A stretch of DNA of 64,000 bases from Sneathiella sedimenti (GTDB lineage Bacteria > Pseudomonadota > Alphaproteobacteria > Sneathiellales > Sneathiellaceae), in assembly GCF_017313765.1 (NCBI RefSeq), contig NZ_JAFLNC010000001.1, positions 310,001 to 374,000 of the forward strand. Reading direction: 5' to 3'. The translations under genes were made by a program, and so were the position numbers. Below, piece by piece: positions 17,801 to 25,712 of this stretch. The first letter of the stretch is position 1. Every line of letters starts with the position of its first letter. The notes beneath the pieces are model-generated. The model worked only from the letters and a program-made list of their open reading frames with translations, was not told the origin of the DNA and did no database searches.

Positions 17801-18997
17801 TTATAATCCCAGAACCATTTTGGAGACGATATTGCGTTGAATTTCATTACTGCCGCCGTAAATCGTGGCGGCGCGCAGATAAAGATGCTCGGCCATCGGA
17901 CCGTTTGCATAATCCGGCCCAACCGGAGCTTCGTTTCGGCCCGCGTAAGACCGCTCGGCTTCATAGGGTGCGCCATACATTCCGAGGGATTCAACAAGTA
18001 GGCTCGTCAATCGCTGCTGTATTTCCGTTCCCTTGATCTTTAGGAGGGAGGGCTCGGCAGAGAGTTGCTTGCCGTTGGCAATCATGGAAAGCATTCTCAA
18101 CTCGGTAAATTCCAGCGCCATCAGGTCAACTTCTATGCGGGTCAGCTTGTTAATGAAATCAGGATCTTCCGAGAGCGCACGCCCGCCGCAGCGCTCAGTC
18201 TTCGCAATCTCCTTCAGCCGTTCAACCTGCCGTTTGGAGCGGCCAACGCGAGCAATGCTTGTCCGCTCGTTCCCCAAGAGGAATTTTGCATAGGTCCAGC
18301 CCTTATTCTCCTCGCCGATACGGTTGGCGACGGGGACTCGCACGTCCTCGAAGAAAACTTCATTCAGGCTATGCTCTTTATCAATCCCGATGATCGGCTT
18401 TACGGTAATGCCCGGTGTCTTCATATCAATCAGAAGGAAGGAAATACCTTCCTGTTGCTTGGCCGAGCTGTCTGTCCGAACCAGGCAGAAAATCATATCC
18501 GCATAATGCGCGTAGGAGGTCCAGATTTTCTGGCCATTGACGATATAGTCGTCGCCATCGCGAACCGCTTTCGTTTGCAGGGACGCAAGATCCGAACCGG
18601 AACCCGGCTCGGAATAGCCCTGACACCACCAGTCGTCGGAATTCAGGATACGTGGCAGATAATAGTCTTTCTGTTCCTGATTACCGAAGGTATAGATCAC
18701 CGGACCAACCATGCTCACGCCGAAGGGTGTCGCAACTGGCGCGGCCGCATAGCCGAATTCCTGTGCGGCAATGTATTTCTGAGTGATGGTCCAGCCGGTT
18801 CCGCCATACTCAACAGGCCAGTTCGGTGCCATCCATCCCTTTTCGTTAAGAATTTTTTGCCATCTGGTCTGACCTTCCTTCGTTGGGTGCAGGCCACGAT
18901 CACAGCGGTCCTTCACGTCAGCCGGCAAGGAGGTTGCGAGAAACTCACGAACCTCATCGCGAAACGCTAAATCTTCTTTACTAAATGATAAATCCAT
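17801..18997 (-). CDS. Acyl-CoA dehydrogenase, large-subunit type (PimC-like)
   Basis: This 398-residue partner of the preceding gene keeps the FAD-binding motif GYSEPGSGSDLASL and ends IYGGSNEIQRNIVSK. The start at 18997 (MDLSFSKEDLAFRDEV) is preceded by GGAGA at good spacing; ATGs at 19009 and 19036 would add residues not seen in relatives. The order large-small and 13-base spacing argue for one heteromeric enzyme acting on dicarboxyl- or alicyclic-type acyl-CoAs. Chain preference cannot be read from sequence. Confidence 0.86.
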   Translation of the reverse strand: MDLSFSKEDLAFRDEVREFLATSLPADVKDRCDRGLHPTKEGQTRWQKILNEKGWMAPNWPVEYGGTGWTITQKYIAAQEFGYAAAPVATPFGVSMVGPVIYTFGNQEQKDYYLPRILNSDDWWCQGYSEPGSGSDLASLQTKAVRDGDDYIVNGQKIWTSYAHYADMIFCLVRTDSSAKQQEGISFLLIDMKTPGITVKPIIGIDKEHSLNEVFFEDVRVPVANRIGEENKGWTYAKFLLGNERTSIARVGRSKRQVERLKEIAKTERCGGRALSEDPDFINKLTRIEVDLMALEFTELRMLSMIANGKQLSAEPSLLKIKGTEIQQRLTSLLVESLGMYGAPYEAERSYAGRNEAPVGPDYANGPMAEHLYLRAATIYGGSNEIQRNIVSKMVLGL

Positions 18998-19168
18998 CGG
19001 GTTCTCCATTATTGTCATGGGATTCTTGGGGCCCATTTATGCACCATGCTAAGACGGGTTTTTCTTCATTGCAAGCGTGGCATTCAATATGCCTTTCAGG
19101 GCCCTGCAAGGCAAGCATTCCCTTAGGTTAACGAGGGTAAAATACGCGGGTATCCAACCACTCCAAAA

Positions 19169-20767
19169 TCAAAATTTCCGGAATCGGGCAAGTCCGTCCC
19201 GTTCGATCTGCTGTACCAGCCCGACTTCCCAGTCCAGATACTCCTGCATTCGCCGCCGAACCGCCTCCTGATCGTTTGTATCGTAGGGCTTGTACCAGAC
19301 ATCATCCGTACGGCTCAACATGTTGGTTTCGCCGCTTTCCATCGCAAGGGACGCTTTTGCCCAGGCATTCGTGCCACCATCGAGAACGCGCACGATCGTT
19401 TGCGGGCGCAGCTTTTCGATTTCAGGTGCCGCAAGATGGGCAAGGCTTCCATCTGTTGAGGTCAGGATGATCAGCCCGACCGCCGGGATAAAGATATGGT
19501 CTTCCGCTAGCCGCGCGCGGATCGCCCAAAACGCGCCGGGAACATGCCCGCTTCGATACTCGAGGGAGGTTGCAAGGTCAATCACGGCAACCGCCTCACC
19601 CGAGGCAAGCACCGCATCAAGCTCCAGAGCGGATAAAACCGGCGCTTTCGCGATATCCGGCGTTGGCGCCGGGCCGGTGGCTGTCAACTCGTCTTCAGTC
19701 GCGGTAAAGACATAAACCTCGGGCCAGTTCATCTGGATCAGCCATGACGCGGTCATCACCCCCCTGACCCCGTCATCATCGACAAGAACAAGCCGGCTAT
19801 TGCGGACTGCGACATATTCATCGGTTGCTTGAACCAGCTGTCCCCCCGCTGCATGGCGAGCATCTGGAAGATGACCGTCTAGATATTCCTCCTCGCTTCG
19901 CACATCGAGGATATATAGGCTGCGATCTTCCACCTCCTCTCGCAAGGACTCTAGTTGCGCCCTGTCAATCCGCGTGACACCAAAGCGTACAGCCACATCC
20001 TTCGCCGACCCCTGACTCCGAGACAGGGCCTGATCACCGGGGAATGGTGCAACTGCATCCTCCCGATGGGCAAGCTCCAGCCCGGCAAGATACCACCCCA
20101 TTGTTCCGTCCTTCAGCGCCGCGACAGGGTTCTTTACTCCTGCATTTATCAGGGATTGCGCCCCGATGATACTGCGGGTTCGACCGGCGCAGTTGACCAC
20201 AATCTGTGTCTCTTCGTCCTCGACGGTCTCATACACACGGTGAACCAGCTCCGCCCCCGGCATATCCACCCCACCGGGGATCGACATGCGGTGATACTCT
20301 GGAAACGGGCGACTATCCAGGACGACTATTTTCTCCCCGGCATCACGACGTGCTGCTAGATCAGAGGCTGTCACATGCGGTGTGCCGTATGTTTCCTCGA
20401 CGAACTCGCCAAATGCCTTGCTTGGCACATTGACCCCGGTGAAAAGCTCATACCCTGCGTCATGCCAGCCGACAACGCCGCCCTCTACAAGACATATCTC
20501 GTTATATCCAAGTTCCGCGAGTTTCTCTGCTGCCCGCTCGCCAAGTGACAATTCGGGCCCCTGGTCCAGAATAAAAATTGGTGCTGATTTGCGCGGCAGA
20601 AGCGCCGAGGCCCGTAACTCCAATTTGCTCAGCGGCAGCGGAACGGCAAAGAACGGATGCCCTTCTGAGTGAACGCCCTGCTCCCGAACATCTACAAGCG
20701 CGTACTCCCCCGCGTTGTCCGTCATTATCGCGCGGACTTCCTTCGGCGTAATCGTCCTAAAACTCAA
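19169..20767 (-). CDS. Four-domain rhodanese-like sulfurtransferase with one catalytic Cys
   Basis: This 532-residue cytosolic protein consists of four tandem rhodanese domains (about 5-112, 125-235, 265-360, 375-480). Only the second keeps the active-site Cys, Cys193 in VNCAGRTRS. Equivalent loops read LDQGPELS, LVDDDGVRG and LTSTDGSLA in domains 1, 3 and 4. Such proteins move sulfane sulfur from thiosulfate or persulfides to a thiol. The start is a TTG overlapping the stop of the upstream thiol dioxygenase (TTGA), with GAGG before it, so the two are translationally coupled. The C-terminal 50 residues form a helical tail. Confidence 0.88.
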   Translation of the reverse strand: MSFRTITPKEVRAIMTDNAGEYALVDVREQGVHSEGHPFFAVPLPLSKLELRASALLPRKSAPIFILDQGPELSLGERAAEKLAELGYNEICLVEGGVVGWHDAGYELFTGVNVPSKAFGEFVEETYGTPHVTASDLAARRDAGEKIVVLDSRPFPEYHRMSIPGGVDMPGAELVHRVYETVEDEETQIVVNCAGRTRSIIGAQSLINAGVKNPVAALKDGTMGWYLAGLELAHREDAVAPFPGDQALSRSQGSAKDVAVRFGVTRIDRAQLESLREEVEDRSLYILDVRSEEEYLDGHLPDARHAAGGQLVQATDEYVAVRNSRLVLVDDDGVRGVMTASWLIQMNWPEVYVFTATEDELTATGPAPTPDIAKAPVLSALELDAVLASGEAVAVIDLATSLEYRSGHVPGAFWAIRARLAEDHIFIPAVGLIILTSTDGSLAHLAAPEIEKLRPQTIVRVLDGGTNAWAKASLAMESGETNMLSRTDDVWYKPYDTNDQEAVRRRMQEYLDWEVGLVQQIERDGLARFRKF

Positions 20768-21342
20768 TTGCGTGCCTCACGGATATCTGTGTGCGCGGGA
20801 AAAACCTTCCATTCCTTGGTATTGTCGTTCCAGAAATTTCGCCCATCCAACTGTTCAAGTCCAAGCCCGTACATGTGGAAGTTCAACACCGGTTTCTCCG
20901 CTTCGATATGGATGGTATGTATTTCATCCGGAAGCATGGTCACGCCTGTTCCCGGTTCCACGACATGACTCGCGATTTGCTCAACCCCATCCGGTACTTT
21001 TTTATAGAAGCGGTTTTCCTCCTGCCCTTCTATCCCGACAATGACGGCCCATGTTGTGTGATTATGCGGCGGCGCGTTTACGGATCCGCTGGCGACGTTG
21101 AGATAAAGCGCAAGACCATGATCCTGGTCTTCAGAGAGTCGATAGAGACAACTCCGGCGTTTCGAGTCCGGGCCGGGAGGAGGGAAATCCTCAATTGTAA
21201 AAAGCTCCCGACGTTGGGCCAGCCCGATCAGTTCCTTGCGGAATTCGTACAGTACAGCTTTCGTAATTTTCCGATTTCCGGCTGCCTCTCGAATTTTGTC
21301 GACAGTTTCCTTTATTGCGCTCTTGCGTTCTTCCTGCGCCAT
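20764..21342 (-). CDS. Cupin thiol dioxygenase (cysteine / 3-mercaptopropionate dioxygenase family)
   Basis: This 192-residue cupin of the cysteine dioxygenase family oxidises a small thiol to a sulfinic acid using iron and O2. Metal ligands are His93 and His95 in PHNHTTW and a late His (142 or 145 in IHTIH). Tyr158 matches the active-site Tyr. The Cys that crosslinks to Tyr in mammalian cysteine dioxygenase is absent: the position reads Val in HTTWAVIVG. That favours a bacterial 3-mercaptopropionate-dioxygenase-like enzyme. Coupling to a sulfurtransferase suggests one pathway for a thiol substrate. Confidence 0.85.
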   Translation of the reverse strand: MAQEERKSAIKETVDKIREAAGNRKITKAVLYEFRKELIGLAQRRELFTIEDFPPPGPDSKRRSCLYRLSEDQDHGLALYLNVASGSVNAPPHNHTTWAVIVGIEGQEENRFYKKVPDGVEQIASHVVEPGTGVTMLPDEIHTIHIEAEKPVLNFHMYGLGLEQLDGRNFWNDNTKEWKVFPAHTDIREARN

Positions 21343-21439
21343 CGCCTCGCTCCCTTTATTTTAATTGCCTTTGTATTTACCATCCGGCACCCTTCTGGAA
21401 AAGGATTACCGTAAAAATTCGAACAGGGGCGCCACTGGG

Positions 21440-22900
21440 ATGTTCAAGAAAATTGGTCTTATCGTCGTCATTGTGATTGTTGTCCTGGTCGGGGTGATGG
21501 CCTTTAACACTTTCACAAATAAGGCAAATACGCCTGCTATCGACGCGGTCAAAATGTCCGCGATCGATGCCGACGCTGCCGCTAACCGGCTGGCGGAGGC
21601 TGTTCGCATCCGGACAATCTCCGCCGGTTCGGGTGACGCCCCCGCCAGCGCGGAATTCGATCAATTGCATCTTCTGATCAGCAATTCCTTCCCGCGCGTC
21701 CATGAGAATCTTAAACGCGAGGTCGTCGGCGGGCACAGCCTTCTCTACACATGGGAAGGGAGCGATTCGACCCTGCGCCCTGTCCTGCTGATGGGGCATA
21801 TGGATGTTGTCCCGGTGGAGCCGGGCACGGAAGGCGACTGGCAGGAAAATGCTTTTTCCGGTGCGATCAGGGACGGTGCAATCTGGGGGCGCGGCACCCT
21901 GGACGACAAGTTGTCCGTCTTTGCGATACTTGAAGCTGCCGAGCTCCAGCTCGCGGAAGGTTTCAAACCCAAACGCACCCTTTACTTTGCTTTCGGCCAT
22001 GATGAGGAAATCGGCGGCGAAAATGGCGCAGGCAAGATTGCTGCCTTACTGGAGGAGCGGAACGTCAAGCTTGCCTTCACGTTGGATGAGGGCATGGTTG
22101 TCGTACAGGGACTCATGCCCGGAATTGAAGACCCGATTGCCTTTATTGCGCTTGCGGAGAAAGGGTACCTTACTCTTCAGCTGACCGCGACAACGGTAGG
22201 GGGCCATTCCTCCATTCCACCAAGAACAACCGCGATTGGGAAGATCGCCAGGGCTATCTCCCGCCTTGAAGAAAACCGCTTCCCGGCAGCACTCATCAGT
22301 CCGGCATCCGACATGTTCGATACGCTTGCGCCGCACATGCCCTTGCCCCTCAAAGCCATCATATCGAACCGCTGGCTGCTCGACCCTCTGTTGGTAGCCG
22401 AGCTCGGCAAGGGAGGAGCGACGAACGCCATGGTCCGCACCACCACGGCCGTCACCATAACGGAAGGCGGTACGAAAGATAACGTCCTGCCATCAACAGC
22501 AACGGCAACGATCAATTTCCGCTTGTTGCCGGGCACAAGTATTCAGGATGTTGTCGAGCATGTTGCGACGGTGGTGGACGATCCGGATATTGTTATAGCC
22601 GTAAAGCAGGGGAACGAGCCCTCCCGCGTTTCCAGCAAGTCGGCGGAAGGATATCATCTGATCGAGAAAACAATCCGTGAGACTCTGCCCGATGTGTTGG
22701 TCTCTCCGGGCCTGATGCTTGCGGGATCCGACAGTAAACATTACGAAGGCATTGCCGAGAACAGTTACCGCTTTATTCCGATGCGCTTTGGCCCGGACGA
22801 TCTCGCGCGTGTCCATGGCACGAACGAGCGACTCTTCATCGACAATTATATCGAGATCATCCAGTTCTATCGCCGGCTGATGGAAAATGCCGCGGGCTGA
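21440..22900 (+). CDS. M20 family metallopeptidase, membrane-anchored (carboxypeptidase S-like)
   Basis: This 486-residue protein begins with one membrane segment (about 4-24), then a zinc dipeptidase domain. Zinc-site motifs are LLMGHMDVVPVEPG, WGRGTLDDK and GHDEEIGGENGAGK. Layout and length match the carboxypeptidase S / PM20D1 branch rather than cytosolic dipeptidases. PM20D1 enzymes make or cleave N-acyl amino acids, so a lipid-linked substrate is possible. The start at 21440 is preceded by a weak AGGGG; upstream in-frame ATGs add non-family sequence. The catalytic face would lie in the periplasm. Confidence 0.88.
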   Translation: MFKKIGLIVVIVIVVLVGVMAFNTFTNKANTPAIDAVKMSAIDADAAANRLAEAVRIRTISAGSGDAPASAEFDQLHLLISNSFPRVHENLKREVVGGHSLLYTWEGSDSTLRPVLLMGHMDVVPVEPGTEGDWQENAFSGAIRDGAIWGRGTLDDKLSVFAILEAAELQLAEGFKPKRTLYFAFGHDEEIGGENGAGKIAALLEERNVKLAFTLDEGMVVVQGLMPGIEDPIAFIALAEKGYLTLQLTATTVGGHSSIPPRTTAIGKIARAISRLEENRFPAALISPASDMFDTLAPHMPLPLKAIISNRWLLDPLLVAELGKGGATNAMVRTTTAVTITEGGTKDNVLPSTATATINFRLLPGTSIQDVVEHVATVVDDPDIVIAVKQGNEPSRVSSKSAEGYHLIEKTIRETLPDVLVSPGLMLAGSDSKHYEGIAENSYRFIPMRFGPDDLARVHGTNERLFIDNYIEIIQFYRRLMENAAG

Positions 22901-22905
22901 ACATG

Positions 22906-23151
22906 TCAGTGCCGCCGGGCCTGAACAATCACGGCGTCGATGCTTTTTTCGCCCAAGGCCTTGACCGCTTCCAGCCGGTGCAACCCTTCAATCAGGACAT
23001 AGCGGTCCTGCCCGAGGCGAACCTGTATGGGCGATTTCTGGCCATTCTCCAGAATATCCTCTGCCAGGGTATCAACGCGATCCCTATCCAGAAGCTTGCG
23101 GGCCTTGCTCGGCACGTAAATCCTGTCGGTCTCGATAATGACGGTCTTCAT
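22906..23151 (-). CDS. Stand-alone ParB N-terminal-like (ParB/Srx) domain protein
   Basis: This 81-residue protein has a ParB/sulfiredoxin fold and no helix-turn-helix. The phosphate-binding motif is EGLHRLEAVKAL, where ParB has a GxHRxxA pattern and sulfiredoxin has a catalytic Cys; no Cys is present, so sulfiredoxin activity is excluded. It converges on the M20 gene with 5 bases between. It may bind CTP or DNA like other ParB-N domains, but its role is unknown. Confidence 0.78.
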   Translation of the reverse strand: MKTVIIETDRIYVPSKARKLLDRDRVDTLAEDILENGQKSPIQVRLGQDRYVLIEGLHRLEAVKALGEKSIDAVIVQARRH

Positions 23152-23257
23152 TAGGGCTCCAGTTTCATAAACGAAAATTTACAGCGGCCTCTGTTTTACA
23201 TTCTCACAAATCCATGGCTGGTGCGTCTAAATCTATATTTAGCCAATGGAGATCAGG

Positions 23258-23452
23258 ATGACAGATAAAGGCGCCAGAGATAAGTGGGAATTTTACCAGG
23301 ATCATAATGCCAAACACCATAAATGGCGTTGGCGGCGGACTGCACCGAACGGACGCATCGTCGGCGCCTCGACGCAGGGCTATGCGGAAAAAGAGGAATG
23401 TATCGAAAATGCCGAACGAAACGGCTATGTAAAGTCAAATGACCATGCTTGA
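23258..23452 (+). CDS. DUF1508 (YegP-like) protein
   Basis: This 64-residue protein carries one DUF1508 unit: WEFYQDHNAKHHKWRWRRTAPNGRIVGAS then a Tyr/Glu helix. YegP in E. coli has two such units. The start at 23258 is set by GGAG 9 bases upstream; the ATG at 23246 has none. Its stop touches the stop of the convergent transporter gene. Function unknown. Confidence 0.82.
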   Translation: MTDKGARDKWEFYQDHNAKHHKWRWRRTAPNGRIVGASTQGYAEKEECIENAERNGYVKSNDHA

Positions 23453-24109
23453 TTAATTCAAGGAGGAGGGCAACGGACGCCGCTCGTCCTCCTCATTAAT
23501 TTCACCGAGCGCCTGACGGATTACCACCCAGGCACCTTGTAGAGCCAAAAATGCCATAACAGCTGCAACGATAAAGTCCGGCCACCCGGTACCGGTACCA
23601 ACAACACCGGCCGCGGCGATCAGGACCGCAATATTCCCAAGCACATCATTACGGGTGCACAGCCAGACGGATCGCATATTGCTGTCCCCTGACCGGTAAG
23701 ACCATAGAAGGATAAATACCACAGCATTGGCGACAAAGGCCGCGGAACCGACGACACCCATGGTCATCGCACCAGGCAATGTTCCTGAAACGGCGTGTGA
23801 AATGGTGGCACCAATCACCCAGAACCCGAACAGGGCCATGACCACCCCCTTGAATAACGCGGCCTTCGCACGGACGCGGAGAGCCATGCCGAAAACGAAG
23901 AGGCTGATCCCGTAATTTCCGGCGTCACCCAGAAAATCCAGCGCATCGGCCTGAAGCGAGGCAGAGCCCGCCGCAAGCCCGGCAAAGATCTCGACGAGAA
24001 ACATCCCGCCATTGACGATCAGAGCGACCCACAGGATCTTTCGGTATCGGCTGGTAAGTTGTTCCGCCCCCTTATCGAAATTCGAGCCCCCGCAACAGTT
24101 TGCACTCAT
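23453..24109 (-). CDS. Cation diffusion facilitator-like transporter, short form
   Basis: This membrane protein of 218 residues with about six transmembrane segments is probably a divalent metal/proton antiporter. The second segment has the CDF motif ADALDFLGDAGNY, and the fifth region has TRNDVLGNIAVL with the expected Asp. The N-terminus carries a Cys pair (SANCCGG), a possible metal-sensing site. The usual cytosolic C-terminal domain is missing; the protein ends after EEDERRPLPS. Metal specificity cannot be set by eye. Confidence 0.85.
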   Translation of the reverse strand: MSANCCGGSNFDKGAEQLTSRYRKILWVALIVNGGMFLVEIFAGLAAGSASLQADALDFLGDAGNYGISLFVFGMALRVRAKAALFKGVVMALFGFWVIGATISHAVSGTLPGAMTMGVVGSAAFVANAVVFILLWSYRSGDSNMRSVWLCTRNDVLGNIAVLIAAAGVVGTGTGWPDFIVAAVMAFLALQGAWVVIRQALGEINEEDERRPLPSSLN

Positions 24110-24259
24110 ACCCTTAAATCCTCTTTGCTACTGCTCCAGCGTAACATTACCAGACCCTTGCCCGTCAAGGGCCTCCATTCATAACTAATAGGGTAACTCT
24201 CTTGCGCAATGCCCGATAATTGCGATACTTAAATAGAAAAATTACAATGAGTTCCCTAA

Positions 24260-24670
24260 ATGACAAGTTCCTCAATTCCGGAAGGGTTTCTTCCCTTTGC
24301 CTCGCGTGGCCGTTTTACCGAAAAAATTGGCCCTCTCTATTACAAGCCGGACGGCGACAGTATTATCTATGGCTTTCTTGCGGAAGAAGGCCACACCAAT
24401 GGCAACGGCGTTATCCATGGCGGAATGCTAATCAGCTTTCTCGATGAGGCTCTGGGTCAGATTATCTGGCGCGCCCTCGATAAACAGCGGTGTGCAACTA
24501 TTTCCCTGAACTGTAATTTCGTCGCGTCCGCCAAACCTGGCGATTGGATCGAGACACGAGCGGAAATCAGTCGTAAAGGTATGGCTGTCGTATTCGTGCG
24601 CGGTGAATTGCAGGTCAGGGGCGAACGGATTTTGGCGGCCGACGGAATTTGGAAGATTATTGGGAAATAA
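24260..24670 (+). CDS. PaaI-type hotdog thioesterase
   Basis: This 136-residue hotdog protein has the PaaI/YbgC-clan motif GNGVIHGGMLISFLDEALG, in which the Gly-Gly turn and Asp form the active site, and TISLNCNFVASAKPGDW in the following strands. It would hydrolyse an acyl-CoA. No clear Shine-Dalgarno precedes the ATG. The dehydratase-like gene follows after 7 bases, so they may be co-transcribed. Confidence 0.85.
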   Translation: MTSSSIPEGFLPFASRGRFTEKIGPLYYKPDGDSIIYGFLAEEGHTNGNGVIHGGMLISFLDEALGQIIWRALDKQRCATISLNCNFVASAKPGDWIETRAEISRKGMAVVFVRGELQVRGERILAADGIWKIIGK

Positions 24671-24677
24671 GGGAAAC

Positions 24678-25616
24678 ATGACCGCAGATATCACGCTTGC
24701 AGACTTTGAAACCGCACGACAGAAACTTGCACCGCACATTCGCCGGACGCCGCAAATGGAGTTCTTGCTGGACAATGACTTGCTTGTCTCCGCAAAGCTT
24801 GAAAATCTACAGATTTCCGGTTCCTTCAAAATACGTGGGGCGCTCAATACCGTTCTTGGTCTCTCGAAGGAGGAACTCGGGCAAGGTCTGGTCACGGCTT
24901 CTGGCGGCAATCACGGCATGGGGGTCGCCACCGCTGGCGCAATGACCGGCACCAAAACGACGATTTTTCTTCCCAAAAGCACTCCCCCATCGAAAATCGA
25001 GAAACTCCAGAAGATTGCAACAGAGGTTATTGTTGAAGGTGCCGTTTGGGATGATGCAAACGCCCTTGCACTGGCTGCCGCAGAAAAGGGGATGCGCTAT
25101 GTTCACCCCTTTGCGGATACCACGGTGATTGCGGGCCAGGGAACATTGGGCCTAGAAATTCTTGAAGATGCTCCCGACCTCGACGTTTTGCTGGTTGCCA
25201 TCGGCGGCGGCGGGCTAATCTCGGGCGTGGCGGCGGCAGCAAAAGCAATTAAGCCAAGCATAAAGGTAATCGGTGTAGAGGCCGCAGGCGCACCGACCTT
25301 GAGGAATAGTATTGATGCTGGCGAATTGGTCACTCTCGAAAAAATCGAAACGCAGGCGGGTTCACTTGCCCCGAGAAGATCGGAGGATATTAATTTCCGG
25401 ATCATATCAAGCCTTGTTGACGACATCCTTCTCGTTTCAGATACGGAAATGAAAAGCGCGGCAGAGTGGCTTTGGCAAAATGTCGGCCTCGGGGTCGAAC
25501 TTTCTGCCGCCGCCGCTATTGCTGCGCTACAATCCAGGAGATTCAATCCGCCTCCCGCCGCAAAAATCGGCGTTATAATCTGCGGTGCCGGACCCGACGG
25601 GTTTGATCGCCTCTAA
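24678..25616 (+). CDS. Threonine/serine dehydratase-like PLP enzyme
   Basis: This 312-residue fold-type II PLP enzyme has its Lys in ISGSFKIRGA, a substrate loop ASGGNHGMG, and the phosphate-binding GGGGLISG. It lacks the C-terminal ACT domains of biosynthetic IlvA, so it is the short catabolic or serine-racemase type that forms 2-ketobutyrate or pyruvate plus ammonia. AAGGGA precedes the ATG at 24678. Propionyl-CoA made from 2-ketobutyrate could enter the methylmalonyl-CoA route in this window, but that link is speculative. Confidence 0.88.
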   Translation: MTADITLADFETARQKLAPHIRRTPQMEFLLDNDLLVSAKLENLQISGSFKIRGALNTVLGLSKEELGQGLVTASGGNHGMGVATAGAMTGTKTTIFLPKSTPPSKIEKLQKIATEVIVEGAVWDDANALALAAAEKGMRYVHPFADTTVIAGQGTLGLEILEDAPDLDVLLVAIGGGGLISGVAAAAKAIKPSIKVIGVEAAGAPTLRNSIDAGELVTLEKIETQAGSLAPRRSEDINFRIISSLVDDILLVSDTEMKSAAEWLWQNVGLGVELSAAAAIAALQSRRFNPPPAAKIGVIICGAGPDGFDRL

Positions 25617-25712
25617 AACTAAAATTGCCGCGCACAGTTTCGATTGACCAGTCTACCCTTTGCAACGTAACCTGATTCTAATGCAGGGAAATTATATGTT
25701 CTGGGGAGAACC

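Noticed and set aside
16822-18036. A 404-codon frame opposite the paired acyl-CoA dehydrogenases
   Set aside because: It covers two conserved genes on the other strand and has no domain; a codon-bias shadow.
22906-23151. Sulfiredoxin
   Set aside because: No catalytic Cys in the HR loop.
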